Source: Puniceicoccales bacterium (lineage in GTDB: Bacteria > Verrucomicrobiota > Verrucomicrobiia > Opitutales > JAIRLM01). From it: 12,500 bases of DNA. The stretch lies in NCBI GenBank assembly GCA_031287845.1, contig JAITSI010000034.1, positions 1-12,500 on the forward strand, written 5' to 3'. The position numbers and the translations under genes were made by a program. Positions 1 through 6,751 of this stretch are shown piece after piece. The notes beneath the pieces are model-generated. The model was given only the letters and a program-made list of their open reading frames with translations, did not search any database and had not been told where the DNA came from. Positions within the stretch are counted from its first letter, which is position 1. Each line of letters begins with the position of its first letter.

Positions 1-2591
1 TTGGCGCCGTTGCTGCCGCCACCGTCCGCACCGAAAACCGCCAGGGTGGCGTTGCCTTGGAATTCCACGGTCCAATTGCAAAAAGAATTGGGTGCGTAGA
101 CGTTGTAGGCGGCGCCGAAGAGGCTGGCCCTCACCTGGAGTGAATGCAGGTTGTCGCTGTCATAGGCAGTTGCGGTAGCGCTGGCTGTCAGAGAGGTATT
201 ATCGCCGAAGGCGCCGATGGTCCAATTGCAGAAGGAGTTGGCGCAGGGAACGTCCTGCGGGGCGGCGCCGGCATTGTTATCGTTAGGAAAAAATTCTTGG
301 CCTCCGTAGTTGCAGGCGGTGCCGAAAAGGTTGGCATAGATAATGCTAATATCACTGACTTTTCGGTTGTCGGCAATATTGGAGCAAACGATGGCATTGG
401 AGATAACGGAAGTAGCAAAAGTGTTATCTGGGCCAACATCACCGATAGTCCAGCCACGAAAAGCATCGGTGGAACAAAAGTTGCAGGAAGCACCGAAGAG
501 GTTGGCATGGGTGAAGAGCAGTTCATTCAGGGACACATCACGAAAGGGAATCTCAGTGTCACCTACGACTATGATAGCCCGGGCAAGGAACAGATTATCT
601 TTGCCAATGTCTCCGATAGACCAACTACAAAAAGCGCTAGAGGAACGATGATTGCAGGCGGCACCGAAAAGATTGACATTGGCATAAGTTTTGGTGTTAT
701 TTGTGCTAGTTATCACAAAAGCATAGGCTCTCAGGTCATTGCCATTTCCAAAGCTTCCGATTGCCCAATTGTAAAAGGAATCGCTGGATAGAAAATTATA
801 GCTTGCACCAAAGAGATTAGCATGAGCGCAGGGAAAAAGCAGATTTTCTTGATACATACCCACGGAATTATTGCTGGCTTTCGTCAGCAGTTGTTGGTTA
901 TTGAAAAAATTGCCAATGGACCAATTACGAAAGGATGCCTGGGATTCGAAATTGCAGGCGGCACCGAAAAGATTGGCTTCGGCACAGGATCGGATATTGT
1001 TGTACATATGCGTGTCTACCGTGGCGGTTAGTGTGTTGCCGATTCCGGATGCACCCTGACCAAAATTGCCGATTGACCAATTACAGAAAGAGTTATCGGC
1101 TGTATAATTATAGGCGGCACCGAAAAGATTGGCGTGGGAAAAAGTCAAATTATTATTCCAAGAAATAAAACGAAAGACATTGGCTTTTGCTGCAAGTTGC
1201 CGACAGCCGAAAAAATTACCAATGGACCAGTTACGAAAGGATGCCTGAGATTCGAAATTATATGCGACACCGAAGAGGTTGGCTTCGGCGTAGGAATCAT
1301 ACGCGGAGTTGCAGCCATTCACCAAAGCATTAGCGGCTAGGGTATTGCCATTGTTGTTATTGTCCTGGCCGAAGCTGCCGATGGACCAGTCGCAGAAAGA
1401 GTTACTGGATTCATAGAGATAGCTAGCACCGAAAAGGTTGGCATGAGCATGGAGGTAGTCTTCTTCGTCGCGACGCCAGCCAGCTTCAGCGATGAGCGTA
1501 TTGCCGTTGCCGAAGGCACGATAGGAAACGTCGGTGGATGGACCGATCTGCCAACGACAAAAAGAATTGGGTGATGCGCTGCCGTGAGCAACGCCGAAGA
1601 GTACCGCGCTGCCGGCGTATTTACAAAAATCCGTTGGCCCATTGGAATCCTCAGAACTTCCCGTATCCATGACTCTGGTGCTAAGCCAATTGTTGTTGCC
1701 AAATCCGGCGATGAACCAGTCGCAGGCGATGCCATTGCATTTGTCGAGATGGCCCACGCCGGCGAGGGCGGCGGCCACGTGTGCTTTGGCCTGCAGGTCG
1801 TTGTCATCATCGAAGGGATCGAGTTGCCAATGGGCTAAGCCTTTTGGAGTTTCAAGGGCATAGGCGGCGCCAAAAAGAGTCGCCCAGGTGCCACCGCCTT
1901 CCAAGGTGTCGCCGCCTTCCCAGATGTCGCCGCCTTCCCAGATGTCGCCGCCTTCCTGGATGTCGCCGCCTTCCCAGATGTCGCCGCCTTCCAAATTGCT
2001 ATTTGAGCCGAGTAACCACCACTTCACCGTGGCTCCGTTTGGCGTGAAACGAATGCAATCCGGCGACCCGATGCCATCTCCCAGATGGGCCACTCCAAGT
2101 CCGACGAGTTTATGACCGCCTCCAAAACCGCAATTATCACTGTAATTTGCATTGGATGCAAAACAATAGTTTGCTCCATTGCCCAATTGTATGGCAAACG
2201 GACTACCTTTCTCTCCCGCAATTCCATTTAGGTCAATGGTTGAGGCAGATTGTTTGCTGCTGCTGCTATTAATGTCGACATAAATATTGCATGGTGTGCC
2301 AATGACGCTTGCGTAAAGGTTGTTTGACGCATCCTTAGTCAAGGAATCTGTAGCTTTGATTGTAAGTATCTTACCCGGTGCCGTGCCGCCGCCTCCTAAG
2401 TTAATTGCAATACCGGAATATGGTGAGCTATAGTAATTAATCCAATTTGCTCCGCCGACGTCAACGATGTAGTGGTTTGAATTGGAGGAATCGATCGTAT
2501 AACCGGTTTGCGAACTTCCATCCAGATAGACGGTGACCCTATCCCGGCCCAGTGCGCCGGCCGGTGCAGCCAGCAGAGCCGCTCCAAGCAA
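1..2591 (-). CDS. Giant secreted repeat protein, function unknown (3' end beyond the window)
   Basis: One minus-strand frame stays open from a stop at 2763-2765 to the left edge. About 863 residues are visible and no stop is reached, so the protein is longer. The order is: a hydrophobic leader (LLLGAALLAAPAGALG); a unique domain of about 180 residues; a hexapeptide tract EGGDIW (residues ~200-236); then at least 11 degenerate repeats of about 50 residues with the core LFGAAYN, then SFCNWSIGNFG, then NxLxAxA. Cysteines recur in SFCNW and in the GAACN variants, which suggests disulfides in an exported protein. The alternating small and hydrophobic residues suggest a beta-rich solenoid (inference). 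There is no in-frame ATG or GTG near the leader. TTG at 2591 is the only usual start codon and has no clear ribosome site. Base composition is more AT-rich than the core genes. I recognise no family; a surface adhesin-like role is a guess. Confidence 0.8.
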   Translation of the reverse strand, partial: MLGAALLAAPAGALGRDRVTVYLDGSSQTGYTIDSSNSNHYIVDVGGANWINYYSSPYSGIAINLGGGGTAPGKILTIKATDSLTKDASNNLYASVIGTPCNIYVDINSSSSKQSASTIDLNGIAGEKGSPFAIQLGNGANYCFASNANYSDNCGFGGGHKLVGLGVAHLGDGIGSPDCIRFTPNGATVKWWLLGSNSNLEGGDIWEGGDIQEGGDIWEGGDIWEGGDTLEGGGTWATLFGAAYALETPKGLAHWQLDPFDDDNDLQAKAHVAAALAGVGHLDKCNGIACDWFIAGFGNNNWLSTRVMDTGSSEDSNGPTDFCKYAGSAVLFGVAHGSASPNSFCRWQIGPSTDVSYRAFGNGNTLIAEAGWRRDEEDYLHAHANLFGASYLYESSNSFCDWSIGSFGQDNNNNGNTLAANALVNGCNSAYDSYAEANLFGVAYNFESQASFRNWSIGNFFGCRQLAAKANVFRFISWNNNLTFSHANLFGAAYNYTADNSFCNWSIGNFGQGASGIGNTLTATVDTHMYNNIRSCAEANLFGAACNFESQASFRNWSIGNFFNNQQLLTKASNNSVGMYQENLLFPCAHANLFGASYNFLSSDSFYNWAIGSFGNGNDLRAYAFVITSTNNTKTYANVNLFGAACNHRSSSAFCSWSIGDIGKDNLFLARAIIVVGDTEIPFRDVSLNELLFTHANLFGASCNFCSTDAFRGWTIGDVGPDNTFATSVISNAIVCSNIADNRKVSDISIIYANLFGTACNYGGQEFFPNDNNAGAAPQDVPCANSFCNWTIGAFGDNTSLTASATATAYDSDNLHSLQVRASLFGAAYNVYAPNSFCNWTVEFQGNATLAVFGADGGGSNGA
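104..1880 (-). repeat. Coding tandem repeats, about 50 residues each (at least 11 LFGA/NWSIG units)
   Basis: Eleven copies of LFGAAYN or a close variant lie in one frame of the large minus-strand gene, spaced about 140-280 bp apart. On the plus strand they begin near 104, 314, 479, 651, 801, 952, 1107, 1260, 1420, 1588 and 1857. Each is followed about 10 residues later by SFCNWSIG or a variant (SFRNWSIG, SFYNWAIG, AFRGWTIG). Linkers between units vary in length and sequence. The copies furthest from the N-terminus of the visible part (middle to left) are the most regular; the first two units are degenerate. Two units, near 952 and 1260, are nearly identical over NFESQASFRNWSIGNFF, which suggests recent duplication or gene conversion. 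Confidence 0.85.
1884..1991 (-). repeat. Six tandem 18-bp repeats encoding EGGDIW
   Basis: Six consecutive 18-bp units lie in frame with the repeat-protein gene. Read on the minus strand they encode EGGDIW, EGGDIQ, EGGDIW, EGGDIW, EGGDTL and EGGGTW. The unit length is a multiple of three, so copy-number change would lengthen or shorten the protein without shifting frame. The tract separates the unique N-terminal domain from the 50-residue repeats and looks like an acidic, glycine-rich linker. The near-identity of the central units suggests recent slippage. Confidence 0.9.
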
Positions 2592-2619
2592 TAAATGGAG
2601 GGCACATTTACCCCTTACT

Positions 2620-2701
2620 CCCTGTTCCCTGTTCCCTGTTCCCTGTTCCCTGTTCCCTGTTCCCTGTTCCCTGTTCCCTGTTCCCTGTTCCCTGTTCCCT
2701 G
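2620..2701. repeat. Heptanucleotide microsatellite, 11 perfect units plus a partial one
   Basis: Eleven perfect copies of CCCTGTT (GGGAACA on the minus strand) run from 2620 to 2696, followed by a partial CCCTG. The tract ends 28 bp upstream of the TTG proposed as start of the large repeat protein. An ATG (2704-2702, minus) lies directly at its upstream edge. Because 7 is not a multiple of 3, each unit gained or lost changes the frame between that ATG and the gene. Perfect repeats of this kind next to surface-protein starts are a known hallmark of slipped-strand phase variation. Similar heptamers also occur as scattered non-coding repeats in some genomes. Confidence 0.9.
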
Positions 2702-2704
2702 CAT

Positions 2705-2913
2705 AATGAAAGTCTAGGATAGGGAAAAACTTGGGCGGTGCAAGGGAAAAATTTACTTTTTTTTACCTCGGCGGGAAGAACTTCCGATGGCGCGCAGGTT
2801 GCTGCATTCCAACGCAATTGTCATGTCTATCCGTCCAGGCCACGCGGACGGACCGATGAATGGGGCCGGAATTCCATCCACGGCCATCCGATCGGTTCTT
2901 GAAGTTCCGCTGC
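2705..2913. other. Intergenic region between tRNA-Glu and the repeat-protein gene
   Basis: No convincing gene is seen. Next to the heptamer tract there is an AT-rich stretch (about 2745-2765) with runs of T on the plus strand. A short palindrome GGAAGTTCTTCC lies at about 2775-2788. Open frames crossing the tRNA here are chance. Confidence 0.5.
2716..2743 (-). promoter_or_regulatory. Weak candidate sigma70-like promoter for the repeat-protein gene
   Basis: On the minus strand, TTGCAC (2743-2738) is followed after 16 bp by TATCCT (2721-2716). Both match the consensus poorly. The spacing and AT-rich surroundings fit, and the predicted transcript would begin near 2709, just before the heptamer tract. 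The call rests on spacing and position only. Confidence 0.2.
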
Positions 2914-2991
<78 letters not shown>

Positions 2992-3037
2992 CGGAGCCGC
3001 GACCCTGCCCAATCCACCGCCGCTGGCAAGTCCTTTT

Positions 3038-3862
3038 TTAGAAAAGGCGCGGAGATCTTCGGGCGCGGGTTGGGCGGAAAACGGCTGGCGCAGGGGATGC
3101 AGAATCCAGCAGCGCCCGCTCCAGGGTGCACGGGACCATGCCCAGGCTCCGGACCATGGCCAGGATGTCGTCGATGCAGTCCGCGGTCAGGGTGCAGAGG
3201 TGCAGCAGCAGGACCTCATTCCGCGGCAAATCCTTCACCGCGGCGAGCTGTTCCCGCAGAAAGTGAAGAAATTGCTGGCGCACAAGGAAAGCCTCCGCTG
3301 CCATTCCCCGTTCCCGCAGGGGCCGCTGCCGCGCGTTGAACTCCCAATCCCTGGGATCGACGGTGATGGGGGCAACGGCATAGCCCCGCTGCCGCAGAAA
3401 TCGCTCCACCCGCTGCCGCTCCTCTCCCTGTCCCCGATCCAGCGCGGGAAAGCGGAAAAATCGCATGCGCCGTCCCCGCATTGCCAGCAGCGCATTGGCC
3501 GTCCGCTCCCCCGCCACCACGTCCCGGCAAAACGCCTCGGCACCTACGATGGAGAGCTTCCCATGGGAGGCGGTGTGGTTGCCGATCTCATGGCCGGCGT
3601 CGATCCAGCGCTCCAGGATCGCCACCCGCTCCGCCCGCTCCCCCCGCCAGAAGAGCTTATTTTCATTGGCAAAGATGGCGGCCGGGACCCGCCGCCGCCG
3701 CAGGGCGGTCAAAATTTTTTCATTCATCCTCCGCACCTCCGCAAGCGACGCGTAGCTTTCCTGGCAGGGAGCGTCGTCGAAGGTCAGGGCAATTTCCTTG
3801 GCCAGGGCCAGCGAACCAAGGGAAATCGCGCAAATGGCAAAAACGCAGCGGAACCAGCCCAT
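3038..3862 (-). CDS. Secreted polysaccharide deacetylase (NodB homology domain)
   Basis: 274 residues. A Sec-type signal peptide (about residues 1-21: MGWFRCVFAICAISLGSLALA) is followed at once by the catalytic domain. The NodB motifs are visible: TFDD at 27-30 (general base and metal-binding aspartates), NHTASH at 95-100 (metal histidines H96 and H100), RFFRFPA at 134-140, and LLLHL at 218-222 with the late histidine. Known family members remove N- or O-acetyl groups from chitin oligomers, peptidoglycan or exopolysaccharide; the substrate here cannot be read. The start at 3862 was chosen because it puts the signal peptide at the N-terminus. The upstream ATG at 4000 would add 46 unlikely residues and nearly reach tRNA-Ser. 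The stop codon lies within a small inverted repeat (3032-3047). Confidence 0.9.
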   Translation of the reverse strand: MGWFRCVFAICAISLGSLALAKEIALTFDDAPCQESYASLAEVRRMNEKILTALRRRRVPAAIFANENKLFWRGERAERVAILERWIDAGHEIGNHTASHGKLSIVGAEAFCRDVVAGERTANALLAMRGRRMRFFRFPALDRGQGEERQRVERFLRQRGYAVAPITVDPRDWEFNARQRPLRERGMAAEAFLVRQQFLHFLREQLAAVKDLPRNEVLLLHLCTLTADCIDDILAMVRSLGMVPCTLERALLDSASPAPAVFRPTRARRSPRLF

Positions 3863-4002
3863 GGCGGGACCAATCCTCTGGAAAGCCGGTCCAGGAGTCA
3901 AGGAGTGGCCGACGGGAAAGAGGGCCAAGGCCAGGAGTTGGCCGCCATCTGACAAAATTTTTCCCGTTGACCCGCCCGGCGAAATCGCACTCTTTGCCAT
4001 CG

Positions 4003-4090
<88 letters not shown>

Positions 4091-4113
4091 GGAAAAACCT
4101 ATCTCCCGGCAAA

Positions 4114-4291
4114 GGTCGGCCTCGAGGGCCGGCCGGGCCCATTTGAGGGTGCCGCCCCCAGCTCCGCTTTGCTTCGCTTCCCCCAGGCCATCGGTGCCGT
4201 GGCGACGGCATTTCGCGGGGGGGGCGCCAGAGGGGGCGCCGCCCCAGCGTCAACCGGCGGACCGGTTTTACGGGTCCTGACCCTAGACCCG
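4114..4291 (-). repeat. Intergenic hairpin repeat, copy 1 (downstream of uppS)
   Basis: About 178 bp, GC-rich, matching the reverse complement of 7817-7990 over most of its length and sharing its first 40 bp with 9960-10001. Read in the direction of uppS transcription it begins 7 bases after the uppS stop codon (4298-4300). It contains hairpins GGGTC-AG-GACCC, AACCGG-TCCG-CCGGTT and a GGGGC...GCCCC block, and ends in palindromic CTCGAG/GGCCGGCC sequence. It fills most of the gap between tRNA-Ser and uppS and encodes nothing recognisable. Confidence 0.85.
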
Positions 4292-4297
4292 AAGGCC

Positions 4298-4990
4298 CTA
4301 CGAATCCCCGACGGACCCGAAGCGGCGGCGGCGGCCGGCATAGTCATCCAGGGCCGCCTGAAAATCCGTTTCATCGAAGTCCGGCCAGAGGCGGGGCGTA
4401 AAATACAGTTCCGCGTAGGCGCTCTGGAGGAGCAGAAAGTTACTGAGCCGCAGTTCCCCGGATGTGCGGATGAGCAGGTCCACATCCGGAAGCGGTCCCG
4501 TGTCGAGGCGCCGGGCGATGTCCTCCCAGCACGCCGGTGCCGCACCGGCCGCGCAAAAACCCTGGCAGGCGCGCAGCACATCGTCCCGGCCGCTGTAGTT
4601 GATGGCCAGGGCCAGGTGGAAGCTGTCCCGCCGGGCCGTTTCCTTGGCCAAATTTTGCAGCCGCCGCACAATGGGCTCGCCGAGGCCGTCGGGTCGACCC
4701 AGCCAGTGGAAACGCGTGGTGCCGGCTAGGATTTTTTTTTCATTGCGCCGCAGCAACACGTCCAAAAGCCGCATCAGGCCATGCACCTCCGCCGCCGGCC
4801 GGTTCCAATTTTCCCGGGAAAAGCAGAAAAGGCTGAGCGCCCGGATGCCGGAATTTTGGGCAAAGCGCAGCGCCCGCTGGATGGCTCCCGCGCCCTTGCG
4901 ATGGCCAACCATGCGGGGAAGTCCCCGGGACCGGGCCCAGCGCCCGTTGCCGTCCAGGATGATCGCCACGTGCGCCGGAACCGCTCCCAT
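4298..4990 (-). CDS. uppS: Undecaprenyl diphosphate synthase (cis-prenyltransferase)
   Basis: Condenses isopentenyl diphosphate units onto farnesyl diphosphate to make the C55 lipid carrier used for peptidoglycan and other wall polymers; cytoplasmic, membrane-associated. About 230 residues. The family signature HVAIILDGNGRWA is at residues 8-20, with catalytic D13. RENW follows near 59-62, then IRTSGELRLSNFLL near 174-187, then AYAELYFTPRLWPDF, the conserved C-terminal substrate-binding region. I chose ATG 4990 because the alternative ATG at 5056 would leave only 8 bp to the divergent doxX-like start, with no room for promoters; the longer form (252 residues) cannot be excluded. Neither start has a clear ribosome site. 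No frr or cdsA neighbour is seen. Confidence 0.93.
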   Translation of the reverse strand: MGAVPAHVAIILDGNGRWARSRGLPRMVGHRKGAGAIQRALRFAQNSGIRALSLFCFSRENWNRPAAEVHGLMRLLDVLLRRNEKKILAGTTRFHWLGRPDGLGEPIVRRLQNLAKETARRDSFHLALAINYSGRDDVLRACQGFCAAGAAPACWEDIARRLDTGPLPDVDLLIRTSGELRLSNFLLLQSAYAELYFTPRLWPDFDETDFQAALDDYAGRRRRFGSVGDS

Positions 4991-5064
4991 GGAAACAGAC
5001 CAGGGCCGCGGCGAAATTTTACAAGCAATTCTTGCGCGGGCCCGGACAGGGTTCATAGTGGGCC

Positions 5065-5466
5065 ATGGCTATGGATAAATTTCTCGACCGACCGGACCTG
5101 GGCAAGCTGATCATTCGCATGGTGCTGGGGCTGATCTTTGCCTGGTTTGGGGTAAAAATGCTCGGCGGAGGCCGTTCGGCTCTGGTAATCCTCGACGAAC
5201 CCTTCCGCTTCCTATCCCTCACCCTCTCCCCCAGGACCTGGATCCTCTGCATCGCCGTCACCTACCTCATCGCCGGGATCCTATTCATGGCGGGCAGCTT
5301 CTTCCGGCCATCCTGCGCCGCCATTGCACTGGCGGAGGCCATCCTCATCCACCAGTCCGTCATCACCAACCCGGCCGAGGTGGACCTGATGCTCCTCCAC
5401 GTGGTCCTGCTCGCCGTCTCCATCGGATTCCTCTTCATCAGCCCCGGCCGCTACGCCGCCCGGTGA
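5065..5466 (+). CDS. DoxX-like small integral membrane protein
   Basis: 133 residues, mostly hydrophobic. Four membrane segments lie at about 14-33, 58-80, 84-97 and 106-126. The N-terminal pattern DLGKLIIRMVLGLIFAWFG resembles the first helix of DoxX/DoxD-type proteins (aligned Arg and Gly, then a loop). Some family members are linked to redox or thiol stress; no specific role can be read here. The start could be ATG 5065 or ATG 5071. It is divergent from uppS and convergent with the pseudouridine synthase, whose open frame overlaps its last 186 bp on the other strand. The overlapped part includes the last two membrane segments, so the doxX reading is probably the genuine one there. Confidence 0.75.
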   Translation: MAMDKFLDRPDLGKLIIRMVLGLIFAWFGVKMLGGGRSALVILDEPFRFLSLTLSPRTWILCIAVTYLIAGILFMAGSFFRPSCAAIALAEAILIHQSVITNPAEVDLMLLHVVLLAVSIGFLFISPGRYAAR

Positions 5467-6300
5467 ATGCCAATCCTCCGCCAGCGCAGTCTCTCCCGGC
5501 GGGATGCCTTCCTCCGCCGAACGGTCCCGCGCCGGCCGCCGGCGACCGGCGGCCGAATTTTGGGCAATGGGCAGGTCCGCGCACAGCAGCCGAATTTCCC
5601 TCTCCCCCAGCTTTCTGTGCCGCCCTGGCCGAAGGTTTAGGAAAAAATTTCCCACGCGGTAGCGCTGCAGGGCCAGCACCCGATAGCCGAGCGCTCCGAG
5701 CAGGCGTCGGATGTGCCGCTTCTTTCCACCGCCCAGGCGCACGTCCAGGATGCGCCGGTCGCCGGTCAGGGCCTCCACGCCGTCCATGCGCAGCCAGTCC
5801 TCCCCATCCCGAACCCCCCGCAGGCAGGCCCTTTGCTGCGCCCGGCCCAGGGGAAGGTCGATGGCAACCCGGTAAAACTTTGCCACTCCGTTGGATGGGT
5901 GGGAAAGCCGATTGGCCAGCTGGCCGTCATTGGTGAGAATGAGCAGGCCCTCGCTGTCCCGGTCCAGGCGGCCGCAGCAGAAAAGCCGGTGCTGGCCGTG
6001 GAGGGGAAGCAGGGAATAGATGGTCTGGCCCGCGCCCAGGTGGGGGTCTCCGTGGGTGCAGAGGTAGCCCCGCGGCTTATTCAGGGCAATGGCGATGGTC
6101 CGGGCCCGCGGCCGCGGCTCCACCAGGGCGCCGTTCCAGGTCACGGTGCACCGGTCGCTATCCAGGCGGTCGCCGGTCCTGGCCCGAACGCCGTCGACGG
6201 CCACCTCTCCGCGGGCAATGGCCTCCTCCGCCTTCCTCCGGGAACAGGCACAGTTCCGGGCCAAAAATTTCTGCAGCCTCCCAGGCGCGTCTATTTCCAC
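5281..6300 (-). CDS. RsuA/RluB-family 16S/23S rRNA pseudouridine synthase
   Basis: Isomerises uridine to pseudouridine in rRNA. An S4 RNA-binding domain is at residues ~7-60 (GRLQKFLARNCACSRRKAEEAI). The catalytic domain follows with ALNKPRGY (72-79) and GRLDRDSEGLLILTNDG (110-126; catalytic Asp is D113). The C-terminal family motif GGGKKRHIRRLLGALGYRVL is also present. The domain pattern fits RluB/RluE/RluF/RsuA; the exact target base is not decidable. GTG 6300 was chosen because it starts just before the S4 domain, with GAGG 12 bp upstream; TTG 6318 is an alternative. The open frame continues about 95 residues past the catalytic domain, antisense to the doxX-like gene, in charged low-complexity sequence. 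A real end near 5455, after a +1 frameshift, is possible. Confidence 0.85.
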   Translation of the reverse strand: MEIDAPGRLQKFLARNCACSRRKAEEAIARGEVAVDGVRARTGDRLDSDRCTVTWNGALVEPRPRARTIAIALNKPRGYLCTHGDPHLGAGQTIYSLLPLHGQHRLFCCGRLDRDSEGLLILTNDGQLANRLSHPSNGVAKFYRVAIDLPLGRAQQRACLRGVRDGEDWLRMDGVEALTGDRRILDVRLGGGKKRHIRRLLGALGYRVLALQRYRVGNFFLNLRPGRHRKLGEREIRLLCADLPIAQNSAAGRRRPARDRSAEEGIPPGETALAEDWHSPGGVAAGADEEESDGDGEQDHVEEHQVHLGRVGDDGLVDEDGLRQCNGGAGWPEEAARHE

Positions 6301-6751
6301 GGAATGGACAATCCTCAAAACTCCCCGCGCGGGGATTCCCGGGCGGAGCGGAGCTACGGCGCCCCAGCGGCCCAACACCCCTGGAACCGCCGATGGCCGC
6401 CGGCGCAAACTCGACGGGGATTTGCCCCTTTGCAAGTAAAATTTTACCCAGGCCTGGACAGCCGCCGACTCCCCCGGGCCAGGGGAGAACCGGGCCCGGA
6501 AAATTCTCACCCAGGCCCTCGCCGATTCGCCCCCGGGCCGGGTCAAAGCCCGATGCGGCGCGCCCTGCGGATACCCTCTCCGCCGGATCCACTTCCCCGG
6601 CTTCCCGGCGAGATTTTGGGAAATGCGTGGGCCCCAAGGATCGGCCACGGCCCCGCCATGAATTTACAATCCAAGGATTAGTTGTGAGTTTTATAAAAAA
6701 AAGATTGCCTCGGGTGCCTTTTCCGGCCAGTTGGACTACACTGGAGGTGTG
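6301..6751. other. Intergenic region between the pseudouridine synthase and mreB
   Basis: About 450 bp between divergent genes. Long GC-rich open frames occur on both strands but none shows a recognisable domain. An AT-rich island at about 6658-6712, with TTTACA (6663-6668) and TATAAA (6692-6697), stands out from the GC-rich surroundings. It is the likeliest promoter region for mreB, although these two boxes are 23 bp apart, too far for a standard pair. Confidence 0.5.

Noticed and set aside
144..791. A 215-codon plus-strand open frame over the left repeat region
   Set aside because: Its regular look (repeated AGGTEKIG-like strings) comes from the coding repeats on the other strand; the minus frame is longer, has a leader and shows protein-level repeat conservation.
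1337..1810. A 157-codon minus-strand open frame
   Set aside because: It is in a different frame from the long repeat-protein frame and is low in complexity; a shadow.
1884..1991. Possible CRISPR array
   Set aside because: The 18-bp units are directly adjacent with no spacers and encode an in-frame hexapeptide.
2608..2817. A 69-codon minus frame through the heptamer tract (repeating TGNREQG)
   Set aside because: The peptide is only the translation of the 7-bp repeat; it ends in a stop just after the tract and has no other coding sign.
5713..6681. A 322-codon plus-strand open frame
   Set aside because: It is antisense to the pseudouridine synthase catalytic domain and has no recognisable domain.
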